Source of the DNA: UBA1737 sp964541525
GTDB lineage: Bacteria; Bacillota_I; Bacilli_A; ML615J-28; CAG-313
DNA length: 64,000 bases
Direction of reading: 5' to 3'
NCBI GenBank assembly: GCA_964541525.1
Contig: CAZIQF010000003.1
Span: forward strand, 1 to 64,000
Shown here: positions 52,317-61,201 of the stretch, piece by piece
How the letters are laid out: every line of letters starts with the position of its first letter
Numbering within the stretch: position 1 is the first letter of the stretch
The notes under the pieces: model-generated
Databases searched by the model: none
Seen by the model: only the letters and a program-made list of their open reading frames with translations
What the model was told of the DNA's origin: nothing
Translations under genes and position numbers: made by a program

Positions 52317-52862
52317 TTAATCCTTTTCTAAAATTAATATTTCACTACTTGAATATCTCCGACAAAGTTTTACACTATATCCAAGATAATCTTTTTCAAC
52401 AACATCTTCTTTTGGATATTCAGCCATAATATAACCACCATCAGCAATCATATCATTATCAATCAAAAAACTAATAATTTCATCAATTACTTTCATTTTA
52501 AATGGTGGATCAATAAATACTAAATCAAACTGCTTTGATTTTAACTGATTTAATCCTTCTTCGTATGTTGAATGATAAATTTTAAGTTCATTAGTGATTT
52601 TTAGTTTATTAGCGTTACTTTTGATAATATTGATTGCTTCAATATTATTATCAATTATATAAGCTTTTTCTGCTCCTCGACTTAGCGATTCCAAACTTAA
52701 AGCACCACTTCCACCAAAAACATCTAATACAATAAATCCAGGAATAAAACTTCCCAAACTCGAAAAAATTGCCTCTTTAGTTGCATCTAGTGTTGGTCTA
52801 GTTTTTAATCCTTCCAAAGTATTAAGCTTAGCACCTCGATATTTCCCAGCTATTATTCGCAT
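52317..52862 (-). CDS. rsmD: 16S rRNA (guanine966-N2)-methyltransferase
   Basis: A 181-residue SAM-dependent methyltransferase. It starts MRIIAGKYRGAKL, with TRPTLDATKEAIFSSL, the SAM-binding LDVFGGSGALSLESLSRGA and the catalytic motif VFIDPPF. The ATG follows AAGGAG. It shares a transcript with coaD. Confidence 0.96.
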   Translation of the reverse strand: MRIIAGKYRGAKLNTLEGLKTRPTLDATKEAIFSSLGSFIPGFIVLDVFGGSGALSLESLSRGAEKAYIIDNNIEAINIIKSNANKLKITNELKIYHSTYEEGLNQLKSKQFDLVFIDPPFKMKVIDEIISFLIDNDMIADGGYIMAEYPKEDVVEKDYLGYSVKLCRRYSSSEILILEKD

Positions 52863-52916
52863 ACGATCTCCTTAATTTTAATGTATAAAATGATTATAAA
52901 AGCCAATACTATTATT

Positions 52917-52933
52917 GCAGAATTTAATTCTGC
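52917..52933. repeat. 17-bp palindrome upstream of rsmD
   Basis: GCAGAATT T AATTCTGC, an uninterrupted dyad with a single central base, lies between the terminator of the HNH-like gene and the rsmD start (about 55 bases upstream). It could be an operator. Confidence 0.5.
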
Positions 52934-52960
52934 TTCTCCTCTTACTCTATATCATATTTA

Positions 52961-52997
52961 AAAAAGCAATATAACCAATTTCGGCTATATTGCTTTT
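52961..52997 (-). terminator. Terminator of the HNH-like gene
   Basis: On the minus strand AAAAGCAATATAGCC pairs with GGTTATATTGCTTTT (one G-T) and a T-run follows; it starts just past the stop codon. Confidence 0.85.
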
Positions 52998-53000
52998 CCA

Positions 53001-53312
53001 TTATTCGATTACTTTTTCAATATAGTAAAAATCTTCATTACTATCATATTTAATTGTATATTTAACTCCAACTATTTCAAAATCTGGATAATTATCAGCT
53101 TTTTCATAAGCAGTGATATGATTCAAAATAATAACATTTTCGCTGTTATTAACTCCACCAAGCGCTAAAGGTTTGATATAAGAAACAACCCATCCGACTT
53201 GATTTTCAACCAAATAATCATCTCTTTTTACTTTACGGCCACTAAAATCATGAGCATAAGTGACATCACCAAATTCATTTAACCAAATTTTTAACGCTTG
53301 TTCTTTAGTCAT
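53001..53312 (-). CDS. HNH-like small protein with altered catalytic motif
   Basis: A 103-residue protein. FSGRKVKRDDYLVENQVGWV followed by SYIKPLALGGVNNSENVII and ITAYEKADNYPDFEI follows the layout of small HNH nucleases, in which the middle reads roughly DHILPxSxGGxN and the end NDEKADKFPxF. Here the Asp-His is Ser-Tyr, so the metal-dependent nuclease activity is probably lost. The ATG at 53312 has AAAGGA 9 bases upstream; the frame opens at 53348. It is monocistronic with a strong terminator. The family resemblance is by eye only. Confidence 0.65.
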   Translation of the reverse strand: MTKEQALKIWLNEFGDVTYAHDFSGRKVKRDDYLVENQVGWVVSYIKPLALGGVNNSENVIILNHITAYEKADNYPDFEIVGVKYTIKYDSNEDFYYIEKVIE

Positions 53313-53377
53313 AGAAATAATCCTTTCATTTTTAGTATAACAAAACAATCAATAAAAGTCAAATCTTTTATTTTTTG

Positions 53378-54664
53378 TTATTTAAACAATCTTAATAAGT
53401 CTTCTAAAGTCTCTCTTCTCGCAACCAGTTTTGGTTCATCTTCAATAAAAATTACTGCAGGTTTTAACATATTATTGTAATTAGATGCCATTGAATAAGT
53501 ATATGCACCTGTAGAATAAATAATCATAATATCACCGTAACTAGGTTTAGGAATCAATGCATTATAAATAATAATATCTCCAGATTCACAACATTTTCCA
53601 GCGATATCACAAACCACATTTTTTTCATCATTCATTTTATTCGCAATATCACAACAATAATCGGCATTATATAAAGCTGGTCGAATATTATCTGTCATTC
53701 CACCATCAATGAATTGATAATTTTTATCACCATAAGTGTGTTTAAAATCACAACATCGATAAAGGGTGATACCTGAATTACCTAAAATTCTTCTTCCTGG
53801 TTCAATGTAAACATCTAGAGGATAAAAGTTAGTTTTTTCTGACATCTCATTAATTTTATCAATCATCTTGTGAAGAACTAATTCTAAATCAAGAGAAATA
53901 TCTTCATTAATATACTTTATACCAAATCCACCACCAAAATTAATACTAGAAAGTGAATAATGATATTGATCAATAATCTTTTGTGAAAACTCCATCATTT
54001 TTTCAATATTCATAATGAATGGTTCAACTTCTTGAATTTGCGAGCCAATATGCGAATGAAATCCCAGTAAAGTTATATTTTTATGGCTTAAATAGTAATT
54101 CATAATTTTATCAATCATCTTATCATCATAAATGCTTTCACCAAACTTACTAATATAAGTTGCTGTTTGAATGTATTTATGGGTATGAGCATTAATGCCG
54201 GGATTTACCCTAAACATCGTTCTTGCATTGAGATTAAATTCGATTGATAAAGAATTAATTATTTCTAATTCTTGATAATGGTCGACAACAATAACAACAT
54301 TGTTTTTTAAAGCAAATTTTAGTTCATCAATTGTTTTGTTATTACCGTGAAAAATAATATGTTTCATATTAAAACCACTATTTTTTGCAATATACAAGTC
54401 ACCTAAACTTACTGCATCCATCCATAAATTTTTATTCTTTAAAATCTGACACATTTTAGGAACTAAAAAAGCTTTTGATGCATATACAATATGTGTACTA
54501 AACTTGTTACTTTGAAAATGAGTTTTAAAAAAATCAATATTTTCTTCTAATTCAATTTGATCATAAATATATAATGGTGTACCATATGTTTCAGCAAGTT
54601 TAACCAAATTATGTTCACGAATATAAGCAGTATTATCGATAACTTTTAAATATTTTGGTTTCAT
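53378..54664 (-). CDS. lysA: Diaminopimelate decarboxylase
   Basis: A 428-residue fold-III PLP enzyme converting meso-diaminopimelate to lysine. The PLP Lys is in VYASKAFL. HSHIGSQI, GGGFGIKY, EPGRRILGNSG and CCESGD with the dimer-interface Cys are all present. Length is typical. It implies a DAP pathway, and DAP-containing wall and spore cortex are consistent with the sporulation genes. It follows the 177-residue protein gene by 1 base. Confidence 0.95.
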   Translation of the reverse strand: MKPKYLKVIDNTAYIREHNLVKLAETYGTPLYIYDQIELEENIDFFKTHFQSNKFSTHIVYASKAFLVPKMCQILKNKNLWMDAVSLGDLYIAKNSGFNMKHIIFHGNNKTIDELKFALKNNVVIVVDHYQELEIINSLSIEFNLNARTMFRVNPGINAHTHKYIQTATYISKFGESIYDDKMIDKIMNYYLSHKNITLLGFHSHIGSQIQEVEPFIMNIEKMMEFSQKIIDQYHYSLSSINFGGGFGIKYINEDISLDLELVLHKMIDKINEMSEKTNFYPLDVYIEPGRRILGNSGITLYRCCDFKHTYGDKNYQFIDGGMTDNIRPALYNADYCCDIANKMNDEKNVVCDIAGKCCESGDIIIYNALIPKPSYGDIMIIYSTGAYTYSMASNYNNMLKPAVIFIEDEPKLVARRETLEDLLRLFK

Positions 54665-54665
54665 T

Positions 54666-55199
54666 TTATCTATCCTTAATGTATCTGTGAATAATATCTA
54701 AATAACTATCATAGATGCTAAAATCAATATTTTGATCATCAATGTTTTCGATCAATGCTAACATACTAGATATAACATTTAAAACAATTTTAATATATGA
54801 GACTTTTTCACCTAAATTATATTTAACAGTAGTTTTATCAAAATAAACACCTAATTTAATAAATTTTGGATTAACAGCAAGTGTAGATTCACAATATTTA
54901 TTAATATTGATCAATATTTTTTGATCAATTACTTTTTTTGGATTGTATTTTAGAGCCTTTAAAATATTACCAAATTGAAAAACTTCACTAAATTGAACTA
55001 ATAGTTCTGTAGATAATTGATTTGTTTTTATTAGTTTATTTAATAAAACTGCTTGAACAAATAAATCCATTTCCTTGTTCATTTCTTTAAAAGAAAATGC
55101 CATATTATTATAAGATGAAATAGTATCATATATAATTTTGCTGCTATTTAACAATTTTTCATATTGTAATTTGAACAATTCATAATATTTTTGTTCCAT
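54666..55199 (-). CDS. Helical protein of unknown function, paralogue of the 44.3-kb gene
   Basis: A 177-residue, apparently all-helical soluble protein. MDLFVQAVLLNKLIKTNQL and VNPKFIKLGVYFDKTTVKYN align with equivalent segments of the protein encoded at 44340-44882, and both end in a long helical region. No motif suggests a function. GGTGAG lies just before its ATG; dut is 8 bases upstream and lysA 1 base downstream, so it is part of that operon. Confidence 0.62.
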   Translation of the reverse strand: MEQKYYELFKLQYEKLLNSSKIIYDTISSYNNMAFSFKEMNKEMDLFVQAVLLNKLIKTNQLSTELLVQFSEVFQFGNILKALKYNPKKVIDQKILININKYCESTLAVNPKFIKLGVYFDKTTVKYNLGEKVSYIKIVLNVISSMLALIENIDDQNIDFSIYDSYLDIIHRYIKDR

Positions 55200-55207
55200 A
55201 TACTCAC

Positions 55208-55720
55208 CTATTTGGTAGTACTGCCAAATCCACCATTGCGAATGTCAGTCACATCGTCATCAACAGTAATACCATATTCAACAAAAACACCTTGCATAAA
55301 AGCCATTCCTTTTTTAAGTAATACTTCTTTAGGTTCTTTAGCATCACAAGTGATTTTTGCAAAAATATGCCCTTCATTATCTGAGTAATAATAATCACTA
55401 TCAATAATCCCAACCGTATTATCTAATTGCAAACGATATTTAAATCCTAAACCACTGCGTGGATATAGTTTCAATACCCAACCACAATCAATTTTAACCC
55501 TGATTCCAGTTGGGATTAAAAGCGATTCACCTTGTTTAATTACAGCTGCATCAATCATATGAAAATCATATCCAGCAGAACCAGTGGTTGAACGTTTTGG
55601 TAACTCTAAATCGTTATATAATTTTTCAACTACTGCAATATTGACTTCACCTTTAAATTTTAAATATGCTTCTAAAAAATTATTAAATGATACTTTTTCA
55701 AATTTCGCAATTTTTTTCAA
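55208..55720 (-). CDS. dut: Deoxyuridine 5'-triphosphate nucleotidohydrolase
   Basis: The 170-residue trimeric dUTPase hydrolyses dUTP to dUMP. Motifs are AGYDF (1), PRSGLGFK (2), NTVGIIDSDYY (3) and the C-terminal GGFGSTTK (5) that closes over the substrate. An N-terminal extension of about 35 residues precedes motif 1. Translation starts at a TTG 8 bases from AGAGG. It lies between pyk and the 177-residue protein. Confidence 0.95.
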   Translation of the reverse strand: MKKIAKFEKVSFNNFLEAYLKFKGEVNIAVVEKLYNDLELPKRSTTGSAGYDFHMIDAAVIKQGESLLIPTGIRVKIDCGWVLKLYPRSGLGFKYRLQLDNTVGIIDSDYYYSDNEGHIFAKITCDAKEPKEVLLKKGMAFMQGVFVEYGITVDDDVTDIRNGGFGSTTK

Positions 55721-55731
55721 ATTTTTTACCT

Positions 55732-57156
55732 CTATTCACTAATTTCGATAATTCTAAGTGTATTTGTAATGCCATGTTTCACACCAAAACCAGAAATTAA
55801 AATAATTAAGTCCCCTGGTTTTAAGCCTAAACTTTCAGCAACAGCATTAGCAATATCGTCACACATACTCATGTTATCTACATATTTAGCAATTACTGGA
55901 TGAACACCACGATAGAAACTTAACTTACGACAAGTTTCAATACTATCTGTGCATGCAATTACTGGTACTTGTGGACGATAGCGACATAATCTCTTAGCAG
56001 TACCACCTGTTTCTGTGAAAGCAAAAATTGCTTTAACACCAGTTAAATTCAAACAAGATTCGGTAGCTGCAAGCGTAATCGCATCATTTATCGTATGATG
56101 ATTATTTTCAATTGCTTCTTCTAAAATAGCTTTATGATCAACCATAGATTCAGCAATTTTTGCAATCTTATCCATGTAAGCAACACTTTGAACTGGATAT
56201 TTACCTATTGCTGATTCACCACTTAACATAATTGCATCACTACCATCTAATATCGCATTTGCAACATCACTTGCTTCAGCACGCGTAGGACGAGGATTCT
56301 CAATCATTGATTCAAGCATGTGTGTAGCTGTAATTACCGGTTTACCATATTTATTAGCCATTTTAATAATTTTCTTTTGATATAATGGAACAAGTTCAGC
56401 TGCCACTTCAACACCTAAATCTCCACGTGCAACCATAATTCCATCCGATACTTCTAAAATTGCTTCTAAATTATCAATCCCTTGTTTGCTTTCAATTTTA
56501 GAAATAATTAAAATATTAGGTTTACCAAATTGAGTTAATAACTTTCTAACTTCTAGAACATCTTCTGCTGTTCTAACAAATGATAAGGCAAAAGAATCAA
56601 CATTTTGTTCACAACCAAATTTTATATCATTAAAATCTTTCTCTGAAATAAATGGCATTGAAAGATTAATATCAGGTGCATTAATACCTTTATGATTTTT
56701 GACAATTCCACCATTTAAAAATTGACAAGTTATTTCATCAGGTTCAACTTTTAATACCTTTAAAGAAATCTTACCATCATCAATTAATAAAATGTTCTCA
56801 GGCTTCACATCATCAAACAATTCATTACATGTAATATGAAATCTTTCTTTATTCCCCACAACTTCTTCCTTGACTAATTTAACAATATCGCCTTCTTGAT
56901 AAACACATCCATCATTTTCGAAAATACCAGTTCTGATTTCTGGACCTTTCGTATCTAGCATTATCGCAATGTGTTTATTAACCTTAGCTGAAGCATTTCT
57001 AATTCTTGTAATCTGCTTAACTGCAGTATTAGGATTTCCATGAGAAAAGTTTAATCTTGCAACATTCATACCAGCATTGAACATTTTAATTAACATTTCT
57101 TCTTTATCAATTGCAGGTCCTAATGTACATATTATTTTTGTACTTCTTAAATTCAT
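55732..57156 (-). CDS. pyk: Pyruvate kinase
   Basis: A 474-residue glycolytic kinase. TKIICTLGPA, the catalytic LIISKIESKQG, ARGDLGVEV and the signature TATHMLESM are present, followed by a normal allosteric C-domain. It lacks the extra PEP-utiliser C-terminal domain of Bacillus pyruvate kinases. GAGG precedes the ATG. First gene of a dut-containing operon. Confidence 0.97.
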   Translation of the reverse strand: MNLRSTKIICTLGPAIDKEEMLIKMFNAGMNVARLNFSHGNPNTAVKQITRIRNASAKVNKHIAIMLDTKGPEIRTGIFENDGCVYQEGDIVKLVKEEVVGNKERFHITCNELFDDVKPENILLIDDGKISLKVLKVEPDEITCQFLNGGIVKNHKGINAPDINLSMPFISEKDFNDIKFGCEQNVDSFALSFVRTAEDVLEVRKLLTQFGKPNILIISKIESKQGIDNLEAILEVSDGIMVARGDLGVEVAAELVPLYQKKIIKMANKYGKPVITATHMLESMIENPRPTRAEASDVANAILDGSDAIMLSGESAIGKYPVQSVAYMDKIAKIAESMVDHKAILEEAIENNHHTINDAITLAATESCLNLTGVKAIFAFTETGGTAKRLCRYRPQVPVIACTDSIETCRKLSFYRGVHPVIAKYVDNMSMCDDIANAVAESLGLKPGDLIILISGFGVKHGITNTLRIIEISE

Positions 57157-57250
57157 ACTATATTACCTCACTATTCTATGTTATTTTACCATAAATTGCA
57201 TTTTTATTCAAGTAATGAAATCTACAAATATAATAACGAAAAGAATTAGA

Positions 57251-57823
57251 TCACTTAAGACCCAATTCATTTCGTTTTTTATTTGTTTTTAGATTAATAA
57301 AACCGATGCAGATTAATGCTATTGCAACCGCAAAACTAAGTAATATAATAGCAATAATCATTTCATAGTTGCTAAGTAAAGGCTTAATAAAAATAAAAAT
57401 TGAAATTGTTAATAGAAAAATTTCAAACAATAATACTGGAAAAGAGAATTTATTTGTTTCTTCTTTTTTAGAAAAATATGATTCCATTATTGCAAAAGCC
57501 GAGTGAATCCATATTACTACACCAATTACTTTGAAACCTTCTTTAATACTCAAAAAAGTAACGAATTCATTAAATACTAATGATAACACAAGTACTAAAT
57601 CTAACACCATTTCCACAACAACTAATATTTGTTTATTACCATGATATTTTTTTACCTTATTAATTAAATAAAAACAAACATAACCTAAAATCAAAGCAGC
57701 AAGAACATACAATAAAATTGTACTACCCCAAGTACTAACATTAGGTAACATTATAATTCCAACCGCAATAAACAAAGCAGCAAAAATAAAACAAATGATT
57801 GATAAAATTTTTTTCTTATTCAT
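57251..57823 (-). CDS. Six-helix membrane protein, unknown function
   Basis: A 190-residue protein with about six evenly spaced transmembrane helices, a layout like HdeD/DUF308 proteins, but I do not recognise a signature. The loop KKEETNK and the end LKTNKKRNELG are charged. AAAGGA precedes the start. It is flanked by the pepT terminator upstream and pyk downstream. Confidence 0.65.
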   Translation of the reverse strand: MNKKKILSIICFIFAALFIAVGIIMLPNVSTWGSTILLYVLAALILGYVCFYLINKVKKYHGNKQILVVVEMVLDLVLVLSLVFNEFVTFLSIKEGFKVIGVVIWIHSAFAIMESYFSKKEETNKFSFPVLLFEIFLLTISIFIFIKPLLSNYEMIIAIILLSFAVAIALICIGFINLKTNKKRNELGLK

Positions 57824-57905
57824 AATTAAATCCTTTCAATTTTTTATTATTATTTGTCCTTTTTTTACTATTTATTAATAAATTTTTAAAGATTATGCAT
57901 ACTAT

Positions 57906-57942
57906 AAAAAAAGCAATAAAGAGAGATTACCCTTCATTGCTT
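57906..57942 (-). terminator. pepT/pdp operon terminator
   Basis: On the minus strand AAGCAATGAAG pairs with CTTTATTGCTT (11 positions, one G-T), followed by T-run. It begins 6 bases past the pepT stop. Confidence 0.82.
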
Positions 57943-57948
57943 TTTCGA

Positions 57949-59184
57949 TTATTTTTTAACGTATGAGGAAACTAATTTTTTAGTTACATTAACCATTAAT
58001 GATGCTTCATCCAAATCTAAATATTCAAATGGTCCATGGAATGCTTGCCCACCAGTACCTAGATTAGGTGTAATAACACCTTCAAAAGTTAATCTAGCAC
58101 CATCTGTTCCACCTCTAATTGGATCAAACGATGGCGTAATCCCGTTTGCAGTTAAAGCAAAGATTGCCTTCTCTAACACAATCGGATGTTTATTAACAAT
58201 TTCTTTCATATTATAATAACTATCTCTAATGGTAATATTTACTACATTATCACCATATTTACTATTCATAAATTCTGCTGCTTTTTGAAATAATTTTTTT
58301 TGTTGTTCAAAGATGTCTATATCATGATTTCTAATAATGTATGTCAATGTAGAACTACCTACAGTACCATTCATACCAACCAAATGATTAAATCCTTCAT
58401 ATCCTTCGGTTAAAGATGGTAACATATTATTAGGCAATAGGGAATTAAACTCCATCGCAAGTAATTGAGAATTAATCATTTTATTTTTAGCTGATCCTGG
58501 ATGAATTGACTTACCAGTAATATTTACAACACAACTAGCAGCATTAAAATTTTCGTAATTAATAATTTCGGGCTCACTACCATCTAAGGTATAAGCATAC
58601 TTACAATTATGTTCTTGATAATACTTATAATTAAATGCATCAGTGCCTCTCCCAATTTCTTCATCAGGAGTAAAAGTCACAATAATATTTGGATATTCCA
58701 TCTTACCATTCATTAATTCTTCTACGGCAGTCATAATAATGGCAATGCCTGCTTTATCATCTGCACCTAATAGCGTTGTACCATCAGTGGTAATTAATGT
58801 ATGACCTTTTTGTTTTAATAGAGATGGAAACTCAATAGGATCTAAATTTATACCTAGATCTTTATTTAAAACAATTTTATTACCATCATAATCCTTGATT
58901 AGTTGTGGTTTTACATCTTTACCACTAGCCTCAGCAGCAGTATCCATATGAGCAATTAAACCAATCGTTTCGTCGCTACCACAATTAGATTCTAAATAAG
59001 CATAAACATAACCATATTCATCCATATAAGCATTCGCAAGACCTAATTGATGTAGTTCTTCAACTAGATAAGCTGCTAATTCTTTTTGTTTAGCAGTTGA
59101 TGGAATTGTACTAGATGATTCATCTGATTGAGTATCAAACCAAATATATTTCAAAAAACGATTTTGTAATCTAATGTTAACCAT
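57949..59184 (-). CDS. pepT: Peptidase T (tripeptide aminopeptidase)
   Basis: A 411-residue M20-family metallopeptidase. The zinc ligands lie in GLIAHMDTA, LLGADDKAG, FTPDEEIGRG, YTLDGSE and the late HGPFEY; substrate residues include RGGTDGA. Length is exact for PepT. It starts with an AGGAGGAAG site. It is encoded 8 bases after the pyrimidine phosphorylase gene. Confidence 0.97.
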   Translation of the reverse strand: MVNIRLQNRFLKYIWFDTQSDESSSTIPSTAKQKELAAYLVEELHQLGLANAYMDEYGYVYAYLESNCGSDETIGLIAHMDTAAEASGKDVKPQLIKDYDGNKIVLNKDLGINLDPIEFPSLLKQKGHTLITTDGTTLLGADDKAGIAIIMTAVEELMNGKMEYPNIIVTFTPDEEIGRGTDAFNYKYYQEHNCKYAYTLDGSEPEIINYENFNAASCVVNITGKSIHPGSAKNKMINSQLLAMEFNSLLPNNMLPSLTEGYEGFNHLVGMNGTVGSSTLTYIIRNHDIDIFEQQKKLFQKAAEFMNSKYGDNVVNITIRDSYYNMKEIVNKHPIVLEKAIFALTANGITPSFDPIRGGTDGARLTFEGVITPNLGTGGQAFHGPFEYLDLDEASLMVNVTKKLVSSYVKK

Positions 59185-59192
59185 TCTTCCTC

Positions 59193-60500
59193 CTATCTAA
59201 CTACTTTAATAATCTTGGTAATTGGTTCAACTTTTGCTTCAGTAAACAAATACGCTTCATGGATCTTATTGATTGCTTGTTCTGTATTCTTATGATTTGT
59301 ATAAATTGAAGCAATAACATCACCCTGTTGCACAATATCACCAATCTTTTTATTTAAAACGACACCTACACTATAATCAACTTTTGCTTCTTTTACTTCT
59401 CTACCAGCCCCAAGAAGCATTGCTGCTTCACCAATAGTCAAAGCATTAATTTTACAAACATATTTTTCCTCTGGTTGTTCGTAAATAATATCAATCTTTT
59501 CTTTTGCTTGTGGAAATAAAGCATAATTATGAATAACATCAGCATTTCCATGTTGATAGTTTATCATTTCTGAAAGTTTTTTCAAACCTTCACCATTTTC
59601 TAATACCGATTTAGCCATATCTATGGCTGCTTTCAAATCATCAACCAAATTTGATACTATTAAAATTTCTGCTGTTAAATTAATACAAAGATCGGTAAAA
59701 TCTTTTGGTCCTTTACCTTTCAGCGTTTCAATGGCCTCAATAACTTCTAAAGCATTCCCTACTGCTAATCCTAGTGGTTCAGACATGTCAGTCAATGTTG
59801 CAACTGTTCTTCGTCCAGCCAGATTTCCAATTTCAACCATCGCTTCTGCAAGTTTAGTAGCACTATCAACATCTTTCATAAATGCTCCTTCACCAACCTT
59901 AACATCTAAAACAATATTATCCGCTCCGCTAGCTAATTTTTTAGACATAATCGAAGATGAAATTAAAGGAATTGATTCAACAGTTCCAGTTACATCTCTT
60001 AACGCATACAATAATTTATCTGCTGGTGTAATATTAGCAGTTTGTCCAATTATTGCGAGACCAATTTCATTTACTTGTTTAAAGAAATTATCAGAATCAA
60101 TTTCAATAATAAATCCAGGAATTGATTCAAGTTTATCTAATGTTCCACCAGTATGACCAAGTCCACGACCACTCATTTTTGCCATTTTAATTCCGCATGC
60201 TGCAGCAAGTGGTCCTACTACTAAACTAGTTTTGTCACCAACGCCACCAGTACTATGCTTATCGCATTTAATACCATTGATTTTCGATAGATCAATTTCT
60301 TCACCACTTTTTAACATTGCTATCGTTAAATTAAGTCGTTCTTCTTTTGACATATCACAAAAATATGTGGCCATTAAAAATGCACTCATCTGGTAATCAG
60401 GAATTTCACCTTTAACATATCCATTAATTAAAAAATTGATTTCTTCCTTAGTTAAATTATAACCATTTCGCTTTTTTATAATTAAATCAACTGCTCGCAT
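59193..60500 (-). CDS. pdp: Pyrimidine-nucleoside phosphorylase
   Basis: A 435-residue enzyme splitting uridine, deoxyuridine and thymidine with phosphate. CDKHSTGGVGDKTSLV and KMSGRGLGHTGGTLDKLESIPG are the family signature. The frame opens at a GTG at 60509, but the ATG at 60500, 6 bases from GAGGTG, gives the usual MRAVDLIIKKRNG. A symmetrical operator-like sequence lies about 17 bases upstream. With cdd, udk and comEB it completes a pyrimidine-salvage set. Confidence 0.95.
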   Translation of the reverse strand: MRAVDLIIKKRNGYNLTKEEINFLINGYVKGEIPDYQMSAFLMATYFCDMSKEERLNLTIAMLKSGEEIDLSKINGIKCDKHSTGGVGDKTSLVVGPLAAACGIKMAKMSGRGLGHTGGTLDKLESIPGFIIEIDSDNFFKQVNEIGLAIIGQTANITPADKLLYALRDVTGTVESIPLISSSIMSKKLASGADNIVLDVKVGEGAFMKDVDSATKLAEAMVEIGNLAGRRTVATLTDMSEPLGLAVGNALEVIEAIETLKGKGPKDFTDLCINLTAEILIVSNLVDDLKAAIDMAKSVLENGEGLKKLSEMINYQHGNADVIHNYALFPQAKEKIDIIYEQPEEKYVCKINALTIGEAAMLLGAGREVKEAKVDYSVGVVLNKKIGDIVQQGDVIASIYTNHKNTEQAINKIHEAYLFTEAKVEPITKIIKVVR

Positions 60501-60516
60501 TAGTTTCACCTCATTA

Positions 60517-60534
60517 TATACTATTTATAGTATA
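60517..60534. promoter_or_regulatory. Palindromic operator candidate before pdp
   Basis: TATACTAT TT ATAGTATA, an 8-bp perfect inverted repeat with a 2-base centre, lies just upstream of the pdp ribosome site where a promoter -10 would be. It is a plausible binding site for a nucleoside-responsive repressor. Confidence 0.5.
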
Positions 60535-60583
60535 TCACATTTTAAAAAAACTTGCTTAAAAATAGTAATAAAATCAATTAAGA

Positions 60584-60967
60584 TTATGATTCTTCTATAT
60601 TTGCTTTTTCATTTTGTTTATAACTGCTGCTTGCAATATATACAACTCTTTCACCAACTACTTCTAATGTGTTAATTTTCTTTTTTAACACTTCTCCACT
60701 TTCATGATTAAATGATACTTCTGAATATTTTGATTGCAATCTTGCTCTTATTGCAACGATATCACCTTTTAGGCAATATTCACAAGCATTTTTTGCAATT
60801 GCATCCCATAATACAACTCTAATGAAATCTGTATCAAATTCACCTTGTGAATTCTTAAATGGTCTTGCAACAGCAAGTGTAACCGTAGAAACCATATATT
60901 CCCCTTCATAAACTTTTAAAACTGGTTTTTCTACCAATCTACCGATTAAAATTACTGAATTTAACAT
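60584..60967 (-). CDS. ssb: Single-stranded DNA-binding protein
   Basis: A 127-residue OB-fold protein: MLNSVILIGRLVEKPVLKV followed by FKNSQGEFDTDFIRVVLWDAIA and KGDIVAIRARLQSK. It lacks the acidic C-terminal DDDIPF-type tip of replicative SSB, ending NEKANIEES, so it may be the secondary or competence-type paralogue. GGGAGG supports the ATG at 60967; the frame opens at 61000. It is monocistronic with its own promoter, outside the rpsF-ssb-rpsR context. Confidence 0.88.
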   Translation of the reverse strand: MLNSVILIGRLVEKPVLKVYEGEYMVSTVTLAVARPFKNSQGEFDTDFIRVVLWDAIAKNACEYCLKGDIVAIRARLQSKYSEVSFNHESGEVLKKKINTLEVVGERVVYIASSSYKQNEKANIEES

Positions 60968-60991
60968 ATCTTTTTCCTCCCTTGCATCAAT

Positions 60992-61019
60992 ATTATACAA
61001 AAAGAAAACGATATATCAA
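60992..61019 (-). promoter_or_regulatory. Sigma-A-type promoter of ssb
   Basis: On the minus strand TTGATA (61014-61019), 16 nt, TATAAT (60992-60997). The -35 region overlaps one copy of a direct repeat shared with the ger side of the intergenic region. Confidence 0.65.
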
Positions 61020-61020
61020 A
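61004..61020. repeat. Direct repeat, copy 1 (ssb side)
   Basis: GAAAACGATATATCAAA; the second copy at 61126-61140 is the same without one TA step. It overlaps the ssb promoter. Confidence 0.55.
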
Positions 61021-61125
61021 ATGTCCTATTTTCAAATAAAGTTTACTATATCCTATGTTTTGTGAAAAAAGTAATCATTTTATCTTCATTTGTTCATTCA
61101 AATATCAGTTTTTTTTGATTTTTGT

Positions 61126-61140
61126 GAAAACGATATCAAA
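61126..61140. repeat. Direct repeat, copy 2 (ger side)
   Basis: GAAAACGATATCAAA, preceded by TTTTTGTGAAAA. A second TTTTGTGAAAA lies at 61058-61068. Copy 2 lies about 60 bases before the gerB-type gene. Confidence 0.55.
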
Positions 61141-61201
61141 TTAGCACTTTTATATAATTTTTTAATAAATTTTGGTAATACTATATTAAAGGTAATTTAT
61201 T

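Noticed and set aside
59623..60156. 177-codon plus-strand open frame opposite pdp
   Set aside because: It lies wholly antisense to a well-supported enzyme gene, has low-complexity composition and no ribosome site.
61141..61201. Sigma-G or sigma-F promoter before the germination operon
   Set aside because: Candidate -10 sequences lacked a matching -35 at the right distance; the AT-rich region allows many chance partial matches.
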